Shown here one piece after another: positions 35,338-46,042 of a stretch of DNA of 64,000 bases (within the stretch, counting starts at the first letter, position 1; each line of letters opens with the position of its first letter). The stretch covers positions 43,052,401 to 43,116,400 of the forward strand of contig CM049317.1 of assembly GCA_026874595.1 (NCBI GenBank). The letters are read 5' to 3'. The notes beneath the pieces are model-generated. The model worked only from the letters and a program-made list of their open reading frames with translations, was not told the DNA's origin and did not search any database. The position numbers and the translations under genes were made by a program. The DNA comes from Sipunculus nudus. Its lineage: Eukaryota > Annelida > Sipuncula > Golfingiida > Sipunculidae.

Positions 35338-36800
35338 CTAGATGTGTCGGAACGACACAAATAACCCCGCCTGGGGCAAATTAGAAACATTTGTTAAATT
35401 TTGTAAAATTTTTGAAGTTCAGGAGGTGTTGTATGGTCAAAAGTAGGTCAACAAGGGCAAAATGCAAACTCGATCTGTAAAGGGTCATTATCAAGCAACA
35501 CACCAAAAATCAGGCCAGTATATGCAGGCACTGTGAAAAAAAGTCCATATATGTGCATTTTTCATGAAAATTTCTGTCTTTCATGAAATTTTCTATGTTC
35601 AGGATCTGTCATATGGTGAAAAATGGGTTAACTGGGACAAAACGCGAACTCGATCTGTAAGTGGTCATTATGCGCCCACAGACCAAACATTAGGCCAGTA
35701 TCTGTTAGCATTGCATTGCGAAACTAGAATATTAGAAAAAGTTGATAATCATTTATAAATTTAAATTGGAGAGGTATATACCATGTTTCATAACAATCCA
35801 CCAAATGCCTCCTGAGAAATAAGCTCCTAAGTTTTTTTTCTATACTAAGCTCTGTAACTTTGAAAAGTAGGTCAAGATCACCCATCTTTGAACTTGACCA
35901 AGATTTTGTAAATATAATGCAATAGCACTGAAGAAATGAAGTTCCTGTGTTGAATACCTTTGGAGATATCCTGCACAAAAGGCCAAAATTAAAAAAATCC
36001 GATAAAATTTCATTAAAAAATCAGAAATTGCAGGTGGCGCCACCAAAATTGTGCAGCACATACAGACCATCAGTCCCAATGACCAAAGTAAGTTTTGTGA
36101 AAATCCACACAATGGTTCCTGAGATATAAACTTCTGAGTGTTTTTCTATAATCAGCTCTAAAATGTAGAAAAATGGGTAAAGGTCACCCATCTTCGAACT
36201 TGACTGAGATTTTATCGATATACATCTTCACTGATGAAATAAAATTCCAACGGTGAATCCTTTTAGAGATATCCCGCTCACAAGGTAAAAGTTAACAGAC
36301 GTGGAACGGACGGACGGACAGACACCGGACAGACAGATGGACGGACGGACAGACAGACAGACAGCTTGGGTGATGACAATAGCCCATCAGCCTATGAGCT
36401 GAGGGCTAAAAACGGCTGTACATGTGTATTTGTCATGAAAATTTCTATTTTTCATGAATTTTTCTAAGTTTAGGAGCCGTAAAACGGTCAAAAGTAGGTC
36501 AACTGGGACGAAACGCCAACTCGATCTGTAACTGATCATTATCTGCCCACACACCAAAAATCAGGCCAATATCTGCAGGCACTGCGAAAAAAAAGTCCGT
36601 ACATGTGTATTTGTCATGAAAATTTCTATTTTTCTTGAAATTTTCTAAGTTTAGGATCCGTAAAACGGTCAAAAGTAAGTCAACCGGGACGAAACGCCAA
36701 CTCGATCTGTAACTGGTCATTATCTGCCCACACACCAAAAATCAGGCCAATATCTGCAGGCATTGCGAAAAAAAGTCTGTACATGTGGCGGGGGCATAAA
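35338..36800 (+). mobile_element. H element with 181-bp modules and nested B
   Basis: Starts CTAGATGTGTCGGAACGACAC (inverted GTGTCG/CGACAC), then ACCCCGCC. Four modules carry CAAACTCGATCTGTAA or CCAACTCGATCTGTAA; neighbouring modules are 180 bp apart (35490, 35670) and 181 bp apart (36541, 36722). The 3' end GGCGGGGGCAT matches the reverse complement of the 5' stretch (best in the copy at 8560, ATGCCCCCTCC, 10 of 11). B is inserted at 35723-36412 in an A-rich site. Confidence 0.65.
35723..36412 (+). mobile_element. B element inserted in H
   Basis: Starts ACTAGAATATTAG and ends GCTGAGGGCTAAAAA. The H sequence TGCGAA...CGGCTGTACATG resumes after it, compared with GCGAAAAAAAAGTCCGTACA in an uninterrupted module. 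It lacks the 5' part of the full copy (internal deletion after ~25 bp). No target duplication seen. GGTGGCGCCACC is at 36033. Confidence 0.8.
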
Positions 36801-37990
36801 ACAAGTGACCCAGGGGTCATGACGCTCAGCTGACCAGGAAGACATTGACAAAAGTAATTTTATCATCTGAATGTCAAATTTGAATGAAATACTTTTTCCA
36901 AGCTTGACCTTTTGTATAAAATCATCCAATATTCATTGGGGTACTATGGAGCTCTGTAGCATGAAGGATATGGGTAACAGACACCTATTTTCAAGGTTTA
37001 CAAGATGACTTTTCAGGGGTCTCCCAGCATGTCAAAAAATAAAATTCTAGGTCCAGTTATTATGATTTGTGCCCTGTTAACAGATGACCAAATGTTTATT
37101 CTGGGGGGTATTTCAAAGCCGCATAGGATGAAGGATATGGGTAACAGAGATGTAATTTCAGGTGCACAAGGAGACTTTTCAGGGGCCTCCCAGCATATCA
37201 AGAAAGGAGATTCTAGGTCAAGTCATTATAATTTGTGCTCTGTTAACAGATGACCGAATCTTTATTCTCGGAGCCATAGCATGAAGGATATGGGTAACAG
37301 AGACCTAATTTCAGATTTCCAAAGAGACTTTCCAAAGGCCTCCCTGCATGTCAAGAAAGAAGATTCTAGGTCCAGTCATTATGATTTGTGCCCTGTTAAT
37401 ATATGACCAAATCTTTATTCTGGGGGGTACTTCAGAGCCCCATAGCTCACAGAATATGGGTAACAGGGACCTTATTTCGGGTTTCCATGTAGACCTTTTA
37501 TGGGCTTCCCTGGAGGTGAGGACAGAAGATTCTAGGTCGAGTCATTATGATTTGTGCCCTGTTTACAGATGACCAAATGTTTAAAGATCACAAAAGTAGA
37601 GAAAAAAAAATCGTAAAAAATAAAAAAAATATAGCTGGCGCCACCAATCTCCAGAAATTGATGAAACACTCCATGATCAATATCCATGCAAAGAATCATG
37701 GTGATTAATGCATTAGTTGTTCAGATACTTGAGCTTTTGTATTAAATTTTGCATTATTCTGGGGGGTACTTCAGAACCCCATAGCTCGAAGAATATAGGT
37801 CACAGTGACCTAATTTCAGGTTTACAAGGAGAATTTCCATAGACCTCCCAGGATGTCAAGTAAGAAGATTCCAGGTCTAGCGGTTACGATTTGTGCCCTG
37901 TTAACAGACAGACACCTGGATGGCCGGACGGACGACGGACAAAAGGTGATCCCTATTGCTCAGATGACTTTCAGTCAGCTGAGCTAAAAA
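36801..37990 (+). mobile_element. Complete F element
   Basis: The 5' end ACAAGTGACCCAGGGGTCAT is followed by GCTCAGCTGAC; the 3' end GTCAGCTGAGC is followed by TAAAAA, giving an exact 11-bp subterminal inverted repeat. Modules of 150-370 bp contain GGGGGGTACTTC, CCCCATAGCTC and GTTACGATTTGTGCCCTGTT. A GGACGGACGACGGAC tract precedes the end. Confidence 0.82.
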
Positions 37991-39745
37991 TTGAAAAAAT
38001 ACAGGTGGGGCCACCAGAATGCAGAAACTGATGAAACATTTCATGATCAATATCCATGCAAAGAATCATGGTGATCAATATAATAACTGTTCAGATACTT
38101 GAGCTTTTGTATCAAATTTTCCATTATTCTGGGGGGTACTTCGGAGCCCCATAGCTCAGAGGTTATGGGTAACAGAGACCTAATTTCAAGTTTTTAAGGA
38201 GACTTTTCATGGGCCTCTCAGCATGTCAAGAGAGAAGATTCTAGGTCCAGTTGTTACGATTTGTGCCATGTTAACAGATGACCACATCTTATGAGGTCTA
38301 AAAAATAGAGAAAAAAATTCGTCAAAATAAAAAAAATACAGGTGGCGCCACCATACTGCAGAAACTGATGACACATTCCATGATCAATATCCATGCAAAG
38401 AATCATGGTGATCACTGCAATAGTTGTTTAGATACTTGAGCTTTTGTATCAAATTTTCCATTATTCTGGGGGGTACTTCGGAGCCCCATAGCTCAAAGGT
38501 TATGGGTAACAGAGACCTAATTTCAGGTTTCCAAAGAGACTTTTTATGGGCCTCCCTGCATGTCAAGAGAGAAGATTCTAGGTGTAGTCGTTACGATTTG
38601 TGCCCTGTTAACAGATGGCCACATCTAAAGGTCTCAAAAATAGAGAAAAATATTGTTAAAAATCAAAAAATATAGGTGGCGCCACCAGTCTGCAGAAACT
38701 GATGAAACACTCCATGATCAATATCCATGCAAAAAATCATGATGATCAATGCATTAGTTGTTCAGATACTTGAGTTTTTGTATCAAATTTTCCATTATTC
38801 TGGGGGGTACTTCGGAACCCCATAGCTCGAAGAATATAGGTCACAGTGACCTAATTTCAGGTTTACAAGGAGAATTTCCATAGACCTCCCAGGATGTCAA
38901 GTAAGAAGATTCCAGTTCTAGCGGTTACGATTTGTGCCCTGTTAACGGACATACGCCCAGACGGCCGGACGGACGACGGACAAAAGGTGATCCCGATAGC
39001 TCAGATGACTTACAGTCAGCCGAGCTAAAAACTTAATTATTCTGGGGTATTTCTGAGCCCCATAGCTTGGATAAAATATGGGAAACACAGACCTAATTTC
39101 AGGTTTCCAAGGAGACTTTTCATGGGCCTCCCTGGATGTCAAATTAGAAGAATCTTGGTCCAATGGTTATGATTTGTGCCTTGCTTTAGTATCAAATTTT
39201 CAATTATTCAGGGGGGTACTTCTGAGCCCCATAGGTTGGAGAATATCGTTTTCAAGGAGATTTTTCATGGAGCTCCCTTGATATCAAGTGAGAAGATTCC
39301 AGGTCCAGTGGTTACGATTTGTGCCCTGTTAACAGATGACCCCATCTTTTGATGTCTCAAAAATAGAGAATAAAATGCATAAATATAATCCAAAAAATGC
39401 AGGTGGCACCATCAGTCTGCAGGAACTGATGAAACACTCCATGATCAATTTGCATGCACAGAATTATGGTGATCAATGCTTAAGTTGTTCAGATACTTGA
39501 GCTTTTGTATGAAATTTTTCATTTTTCTCGGGGGGGGGGGGGCACTTTTGAGCCCCATAGCTCAGAGGATATGGGCAACAGAGACCAAATTACAAGTTTC
39601 CAAGGAGATTTTCATGGACCTCACTGCATGTCAAGTTGCAACATTCTAGGTACAGCTGTTACAGTTTGGGCCCTGTTAATGGACAGACGCCAGACAACCA
39701 GACGGTCAGACAGACGACGGACAAAGAATGATCGCTATAGCTCAA
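37991..39745 (+). mobile_element. Tandem F modules with two further 3' ends
   Basis: GGGGGGTACT recurs at 38131, 38468, 38802 and 39211 (intervals 337, 334, 409), following one at 37761 in the complete F element, and again in decayed form near 39530. 3' ends lie at 39031 (CAGCCGAGCTAAAAA) and 39745 (TAGCTCAAAAA, shortened). GGTGGCGCCACC at 38341 and 38675. Poly-G at 39531-39542. It looks like repeated end-to-end copying or slippage of one element. Confidence 0.75.
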
Positions 39746-40436
39746 AAACGTGCCATGGTCAAATTTAAGGTACTGATTTCATATTTATGGGAATAACTTA
39801 TAAATTTGAAAAATTCAGATCTAATTTTGGGTATACAATTGAATCTTGATTAAATAATGTTATATCCCTGAAAAAAGTCTCTAGCTTCAGCAATTTCCAA
39901 GTTAAGGGAGTAAATATATTTCCTGGTTTTCTACAAAGTGCATTATGTTTGGGCCAATCAGTTCGACAAATTATGCATTACTGACCTAATTTTAAATATG
40001 TACATAGGAAATGTATGGAAAAATATGCATACTTAATATGATCAAAAACAGATTAGTGGTTATGATATTAGGCAGTCTTGAAGTGTAACAATGGGATATT
40101 AATGGAAAACAGAGGTTTTTCCTTAACAACTCAACGGAACATAGTACTAGTGACCTAATTTTTGGTATGGTAGGAGATTTTGGGGACATCTAACGGTAGG
40201 CAAAATTTGGATTTGTAGGTCCAACGGTTTTAAAATGTGCCTTGTTGATGGACATAGGATGGACAAAGGACCATGACTATAACACTTAAATAAAATGCTG
40301 TAAAAAAATTCAAATGAGCATAAACTAAATTTCTATGAGCACTTTTGTTAGATCCTAATATTTTATATCATTAAGGATTCAAATCCTGATAATTTTTTTT
40401 TTGTTGAAAAAAAATTTTAAATTGTTAAAGTCTAAA
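39746..40436 (+). mobile_element. A fragment without ends
   Basis: 39746-40290 follows the A module (CGTGCCATGGTCAAATTTAA; GTTTGGGCC). The hairpin end is lost. 40291-40436 is unassigned AT-rich DNA. Confidence 0.6.
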
Positions 40437-42552
40437 ACAAGTGACCCATGGGTCATGACGCTCAGCTGACTGGGAAGAGATTCACAAAAGGAAATTTTAT
40501 CATCAGAATGGTAGTATATACCCATTAAGCTGAAGCATCAAACAGAATAACCAACAGGCCAAGATTTAGTCTGTATTTATATATCTCAAAAATAGAGAAA
40601 AAATGTGTAAACTTTAAAAACTAGAATACAGGTAGCCAACAAGTGACTACGTGTATCCGCCAAAATCAGAGTGGAACGGGTGAAGTGAGGCATGGATTGA
40701 GTGGCAAGGGGAAATAGAGTGAGGTATGTTGCATATTAGCATGGATGTCTGCAGCCTAAATGTGTGTGTAGGTTGTGCCACCTACCACAAATTCTGAAAG
40801 CTGTCCAAGTTATATACATATGCAAAATTTTAGGCAGAAAAGTCAAACCACTACATGTATATGAGTGATTTTAGCCCACGGCAGACAAACAGACAGACGC
40901 AGTGCAAAAATGGTTGCAGGTGGCCCCTCCAGTTTTGTGTATGATAAAGAGCTATGTGAGATCTATACACATGCAAAATTTTGGCCCAATCGTTCAAACG
41001 GTTCCTGAGATATGAGCTTGGATGTCTGCAGTATAAACTAGAATGTAGGTGGCGCCACCTGTCATAAAATCAAGAAAGCTATCCAGGATGTATAAAACTG
41101 CAAAATTTTAGGCAGATATGTCAAACCACTGCCAAGATATGAGTGACATAATCCCACGGCAGACAAACAGAATCTGTGCAAAAATGGTTGCAGGTGGCGC
41201 CACCAGTTTTGCGTATGATAAAGAGCTATGTGAGATCTATACACATGCAAAATTTTGGCCCAATCAGTCAAATGGTTCCCGAGATATGAGCTTGGATGTG
41301 ATCAGCGTGAACGTGAATGTAGGTGGCGCCACCTGTCATAAAATCAAAAAAGCTATCTAGGATGTATACGCATGCCGAATTTTAGGTGAATTAGTCAAAC
41401 CACTGCAGAGATATGAGTGATTTTAACCCAAGGCAGATGAACAGATGGACAGTGTGCAAACATGGCTGCAGGTGGCGCCACCATTTTCGTGTATGTTATA
41501 AAGCTATCCAAGGGCTACATTTGTGTATAAGTTTTTTCCTGATTGGTTGAACGAGTCCGGAGATATAAGCATGGATGTCTACAGCGTGAACGTGAATGTA
41601 GGTTGCGCCACCTGTCATAAAATTAAGAAAGCTATCTAGGATGTATACGCATGCCGAATTTTAGGTGAATTAGTCAAACCACTGCAGAGATATGAGTGAT
41701 TTTAACCCAAGGCAGATGAACAGATGGACACTGTACAAACATGGTTGCAGGTGGCGCCACCTTTTTTGTGTATGTTATAAAGCTATCCCAGGGCTACATT
41801 TGTGTAAAAAATTTTTCCTGATCGGTCAAATGATTCCCGAGATATGTGGGTTTATGTGTGGAAACAGACGCACAAATGGACGCTGGGCAGAGAGGAAAGG
41901 TCAGAGGTCAAGGTAACTTGGTTAAGCACCAGTTCACATGTGACCTGATAATTTGTATAAGTTTCGGAAAAATCCATCTGGTAGTCTCAGAGGAGTTCAC
42001 CGGAAACGAACCCAGCGGCGGAACCCTGTCAAAAATATACAATTATGATCTAATTTCAGGTATACAACTAAAACTAAGTTGAATATAGATCTATATATGT
42101 GTTTGAATTAAGCTCTCTAGCTAAACAAATTATCATGTTAAGTGAATAAATATATTTCCTGATTTTTGACAAAGTGCATTTTGTTTAGGCCCATAACTTC
42201 AAAGATTTATGCAATATTGAGCTAATTTCTGGCATGTACATAGGAAATATAAGCTTGAATAGTTATTTCAAATATGAATAGATTAACTGTGGTTTTCGTA
42301 GTGGGCAGTTTTGAAGTGTAATGTACAATAGGTTTTTACTGAAAAACTAGATTTTTTTCCTTAATTTCTCAAAGGAACGAAGTCACAGTGACCCAGTTTC
42401 AGGTTTTGAAGGAGAAATTATGGACATTAACTCAATGTTGAATTTTTGATTGGTAGGTCTAATGGTTTCAAAACGTGCCCTGTTAACGGAAGGACGACAA
42501 ACAAAGGACCATGACTTTAGCTCAGATGGCTTATAGTCAGCTGAGCTAAAAA
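40437..42552 (+). mobile_element. A/F element with nested C
   Basis: The 5' end is ACAAGTGACCCATGGGTCAT, then GCTCAGCTGAC. The 3' end is GTCAGCTGAGC, then TAAAAA at 42552. C occupies 40620-42035. The left arm is F-like and the right arm A-like, so the two families share termini. Confidence 0.72.
40620..42035 (+). mobile_element. C element with regular palindrome spacing
   Basis: Starts CTAGAATACAGGTAGCC. GGTGGCGCCACC lies at 41048, 41193, 41322, 41471 and 41750, with a one-base variant at 41601. Intervals are 145, 129, 149, 130 and 149 bp, so the real unit is a dimer of ~278 bp. The end is near CAGCGGCGGAACCCTGTC, a decayed hairpin. Confidence 0.75.
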
Positions 42553-42852
42553 TTGGCTAAGATTACAGATAAACAAAGGTTAAAGGTAACATTTTCCATT
42601 TCATTCCTGACACAGCCTGAGCAATGTAATGCCGTTTGAAACATTAATCCATGGAAACTAACAAAAACATTTTCATGACATTACCATAACAACTGCCACA
42701 ACTCCATTCTCTTAAATCTATCTATCTGTGATTTGGTCCTGAAGCCCAAAAAACAGCACTGGCTGTGGCTAAGCCTGCCCACAGCAGCCCCACAGCAGAT
42801 TTACATCTGCTCAGCAGGAAGCTGGTAAGATTATTCTGAGCTGGTGCAGTAG
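42553..42852. other. Intron before the satellite
   Basis: Nothing recognised. Confidence 0.4.
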
Positions 42853-45800
42853 AACTTAGCTCCAGTGACCTAGAAGCCACAGTCAGTCCTGCTCTGGTCA
42901 CTCTGTTAACACTTAGCTCCAGTGACCTAGAAGCCACAGTCAGTCATGCTCTGGTCACTCTGTTAACACTTAGCTCCAGTGACCTAGAAGCCACGATCAG
43001 TCGTGCTCTGGTCACTCTGTTAACACCTAGCTCCAGTGACCTAGAAGCCACAGTCAGTCGTGCTCTGGTCACTCTGTTAACACTTAGCTCCAGTGACCTA
43101 GAAGCCGCAGTCAGCCATGCTCTGGTCACTCTGTTAAAACTTTGCTCCAGGGACTTAGATGCCACAGTCAGTCGTGCTCTGGACTCTCTGTTAACACTTA
43201 GCTCCAGTGACCTAGAAGCCACAGTCATTCAAGCTCTGGTCACTCTGGTAACACTTAGCTCAAGTGACCTAGAAGCCACAGTCAGTCGTGCTCTGGTCAC
43301 TCTGTTAACACCTAGCTCTAGTGAACTAGAAGCCACAGTCAGTCGTGCTCTGGTCACTCTGTTAACACATAGCTCCAGTGACCTAGATGCCACAGTCAGT
43401 CGTGCTCTGGTCACTCTGTTAACACTTTGCTCCAGTGACCTAGATGCCACAGTCAGTCATGCTCTGGTCACTCTGTTAACACTTTGCTCCAGTGAACTAG
43501 ATGCCACAGTCAGTCATGCTCTGGTCACTCTGTTAACACTTTGCTCCAGTGACCTAGATGCCACAGTCAGTCGTGCTCTGGTCACTCTGTTAACACTTTG
43601 CTCCAGTGAACTAGAAGCCACAGTCAGTCATGCTCTGGTCACTCTGTTAACACTTAGCTCCAGTGACCTAGAAGCCACGATCAGTCGTGCTCTGGTCACT
43701 CTGTTAACACCTAGCTCCAGTGACCTAGAAGCCACAGTCAGTCGTGCTCTGGTCACTCTGTTAACACTTAGCTCCAGTGACCTAAAAGCCGCAGTCAGCC
43801 ATGCTCTGGTCACTCTGTTAAAACTTTGCTCCAGGGACTTAGATGCCACAGTCAGTCGTGCTCTGGACTCTCTGTTAACACTTAGCTCCAGTGACCTAGA
43901 AGCCACAGTCATTCAAGCTCTGGTCACTCTGGTAACACTTAGCTCAAGTGACCTAGAAGCCACAGTCAGTCGTGCTCTGGTCACTCTGTTAACACCTAGC
44001 TCTAGTGAACTAGAAGCCACAGTCAGTCGTGCTCTGGTCACTCTGTTAACACTTTGCTCCAGTGACCTAGATGCCACAGTCAGTCATGCTCTGGTCACTC
44101 TGTTAACACTTTGCTCCAGTGAACTAGATGCCACAGTCAGTCATGCTCTGGTCACTCTGTTAACACTTAGCTCCAGTGACCTAGAAGCCACAGTCAGTCA
44201 TGCTCTGGTCACTCTGTTAACACTTTGCTCCAGTGACCTAGAAGCCACGATCAGTCGTGCTCTGGTCACTCTGTTAACACCTAGCTCCAGTGACCTAGAA
44301 GCCACAGTCAGTCGTGCTCTGGTCACTCTGTTAACACTTAGCTCCAGTGACCTAGAAGCCGCAGTCAGCCATGCTCTGGTCACTCTGTTAAAACTTTGCT
44401 CCAGGGACTTAGATGCCACAGTCAGTCGTGCTCTGGACTCTCTGTTAACACTTAGCTCCAGTGACCTAGAAGCCACAGTCATTCAAGCTCTGGTCACTCT
44501 GGTAACACTTAGCTCAAGTGACCTAGAAGCCACAGTCAGTCGTGCTCTGGTCACTCTGTTAACACCTAGCTCTAGTGAACTAGAAGCCACAGTCAGTCGT
44601 GCTCTGGTCACTCTGTTAACACTTTGCTCCAGTGACCTAGATGCCACAGTCAGTCATGCTCTGGTCACTCTGTTAACACTTTGCTCCAGTGAACTAGATG
44701 CCACAGTCAGTCATGCTCTGGTCACTCTGTTAACACTTTGCTCCAGTGACCTAGATGCCACAGTCAGTCGTGCTCTGGTCACTCTGTTAACACTTTGCTC
44801 CAGTGAACTAGAAGCCACAGTCAGTCGTGCTCTGGTCACTCTGTTAACACCTAGCTCCAGTGACCTAGATGCCACAGTCAGTCGTGCTCTGGTCACTCTG
44901 TTAACACTTTGCTCCAGTGACCTAGATGCCACAGTCAGTCATGCTCTAGTCACTCTGTTAACACTTTGCTCCAGTGACCTAGATGCCACAGTCAGTCGTG
45001 CTCTGGTCACTCTGTTAACACTTTGCTCCAGTGACCTAGATGCCACAGTCAGTCATGCTCTGGTCACTCTGTTAACACTTTGCTCCAGTGACCTAGATGC
45101 CACAGTCAGTCGTGCTCTGGTCACTCTGTTAACACCTAGCTCCAGTGAACTAGATGCCACAGTCAGTCGTGCTCTGGTCACTCTGTTAACACTTTGCTCC
45201 AGTGAACTAGAAGCCACAGTCAGTCGTGCTCTGGTCACTCTGTTAACACCTAGCTCCAGTGACCTAGATGCCACAGTCAGTCGTGCTCTGGTCACTCTGT
45301 TAACACTTTGCTCCAGTGACCTAGATGCCACAGTCAGTCATGCTCTGGTCACTCTGTTAACACTTTGCTCCAGTGAACTAGAAGCCACAGTCAGTCGTGC
45401 TCTGGTCACTCTGTTAACACCTAGCTCCAGTGACCTAGATGCCACAGTCAGTCGTGCTCTGGTCACTCTGTTAACACTTTGCTCCAGTGACCTAGATGCC
45501 ACAGTCAGTCATGCTCTGGTCACTCTGTTAACACTTTGCTCCAGTGAACTAGAAGCCACAGTCAGTCGTGCTCTGGTCACTCTGTTAACACATAGCTCCA
45601 GTGACCTAGATGCCACAGTCAGTCATGCTCTAGTCACTCTGTTAACACTTTGCTCCAGTGACCTAGATGCCACAGTCAGTCGTGCTCTGGTCACTCTGTT
45701 AACACTTTGCTCCAGTGACCTAGATGCCACAGTCAGTCATGCTCTGGTCACTCTGTTAACACTTTGCTCCAGTGACCTAGATGCCACAGTCAGTCGTGCT

Positions 45801-46042
45801 CTGGTCACTCTGTTAACACTTTGCTCCAGTGAACTAGAAGCCACAGTCAGTCGTGCTCTGGTCACTCTGTTAACACCTAGCTCCAGTGACCTAGATGCCA
45901 CAGTCAGTCGTGCTCTGGTCACTCTGTTAACACTTTGCTCCAGGGACTTAGATGCCACAGTCAGTCATGCTCTGGTCACTCTGTAAGCACTTTGCTCCAG
46001 TGACCTAGATGCCACAGTCAGTCATGCCCTGGTCACTCTGTT
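42853..46042. repeat. 57-bp satellite, ~56 units, with higher-order repeats
   Basis: Unit key parts are GCTCTGGTCACTCTGTTAAC, ACTTTGCTCCAGTGACCTAG and ATGCCACAGTCAGTCGT. A distinctive series containing CACAGTCATTCAAGCTCTGG and CTCTGGTAACACTTAGCTCA recurs at offsets of 684 bp (12 units) and 570 bp (10 units): 43222, 43906, 44476. The minus strand reads a 19-residue period (ASRSLELSVNRVTRARLTV) interrupted by stops every few units, so it is not a gene. The unit is unrelated to the other 57-bp array at 27511. Confidence 0.96.

Noticed and set aside
15403-36412. Reading the GCTAAAAA ends as retroposon (SINE/LINE) tails
   Set aside because: No target duplications at the two insertions with visible empty sites, no pol III promoter or reverse transcriptase, and the 5' ends are precise rather than variably truncated. 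Not fully excluded.
42722-45958. Repeat protein with ASRSLEL...VTRARLTV period on the minus strand
   Set aside because: 57-bp satellite; recurrent stops cut the frame into 73-94 codon pieces.
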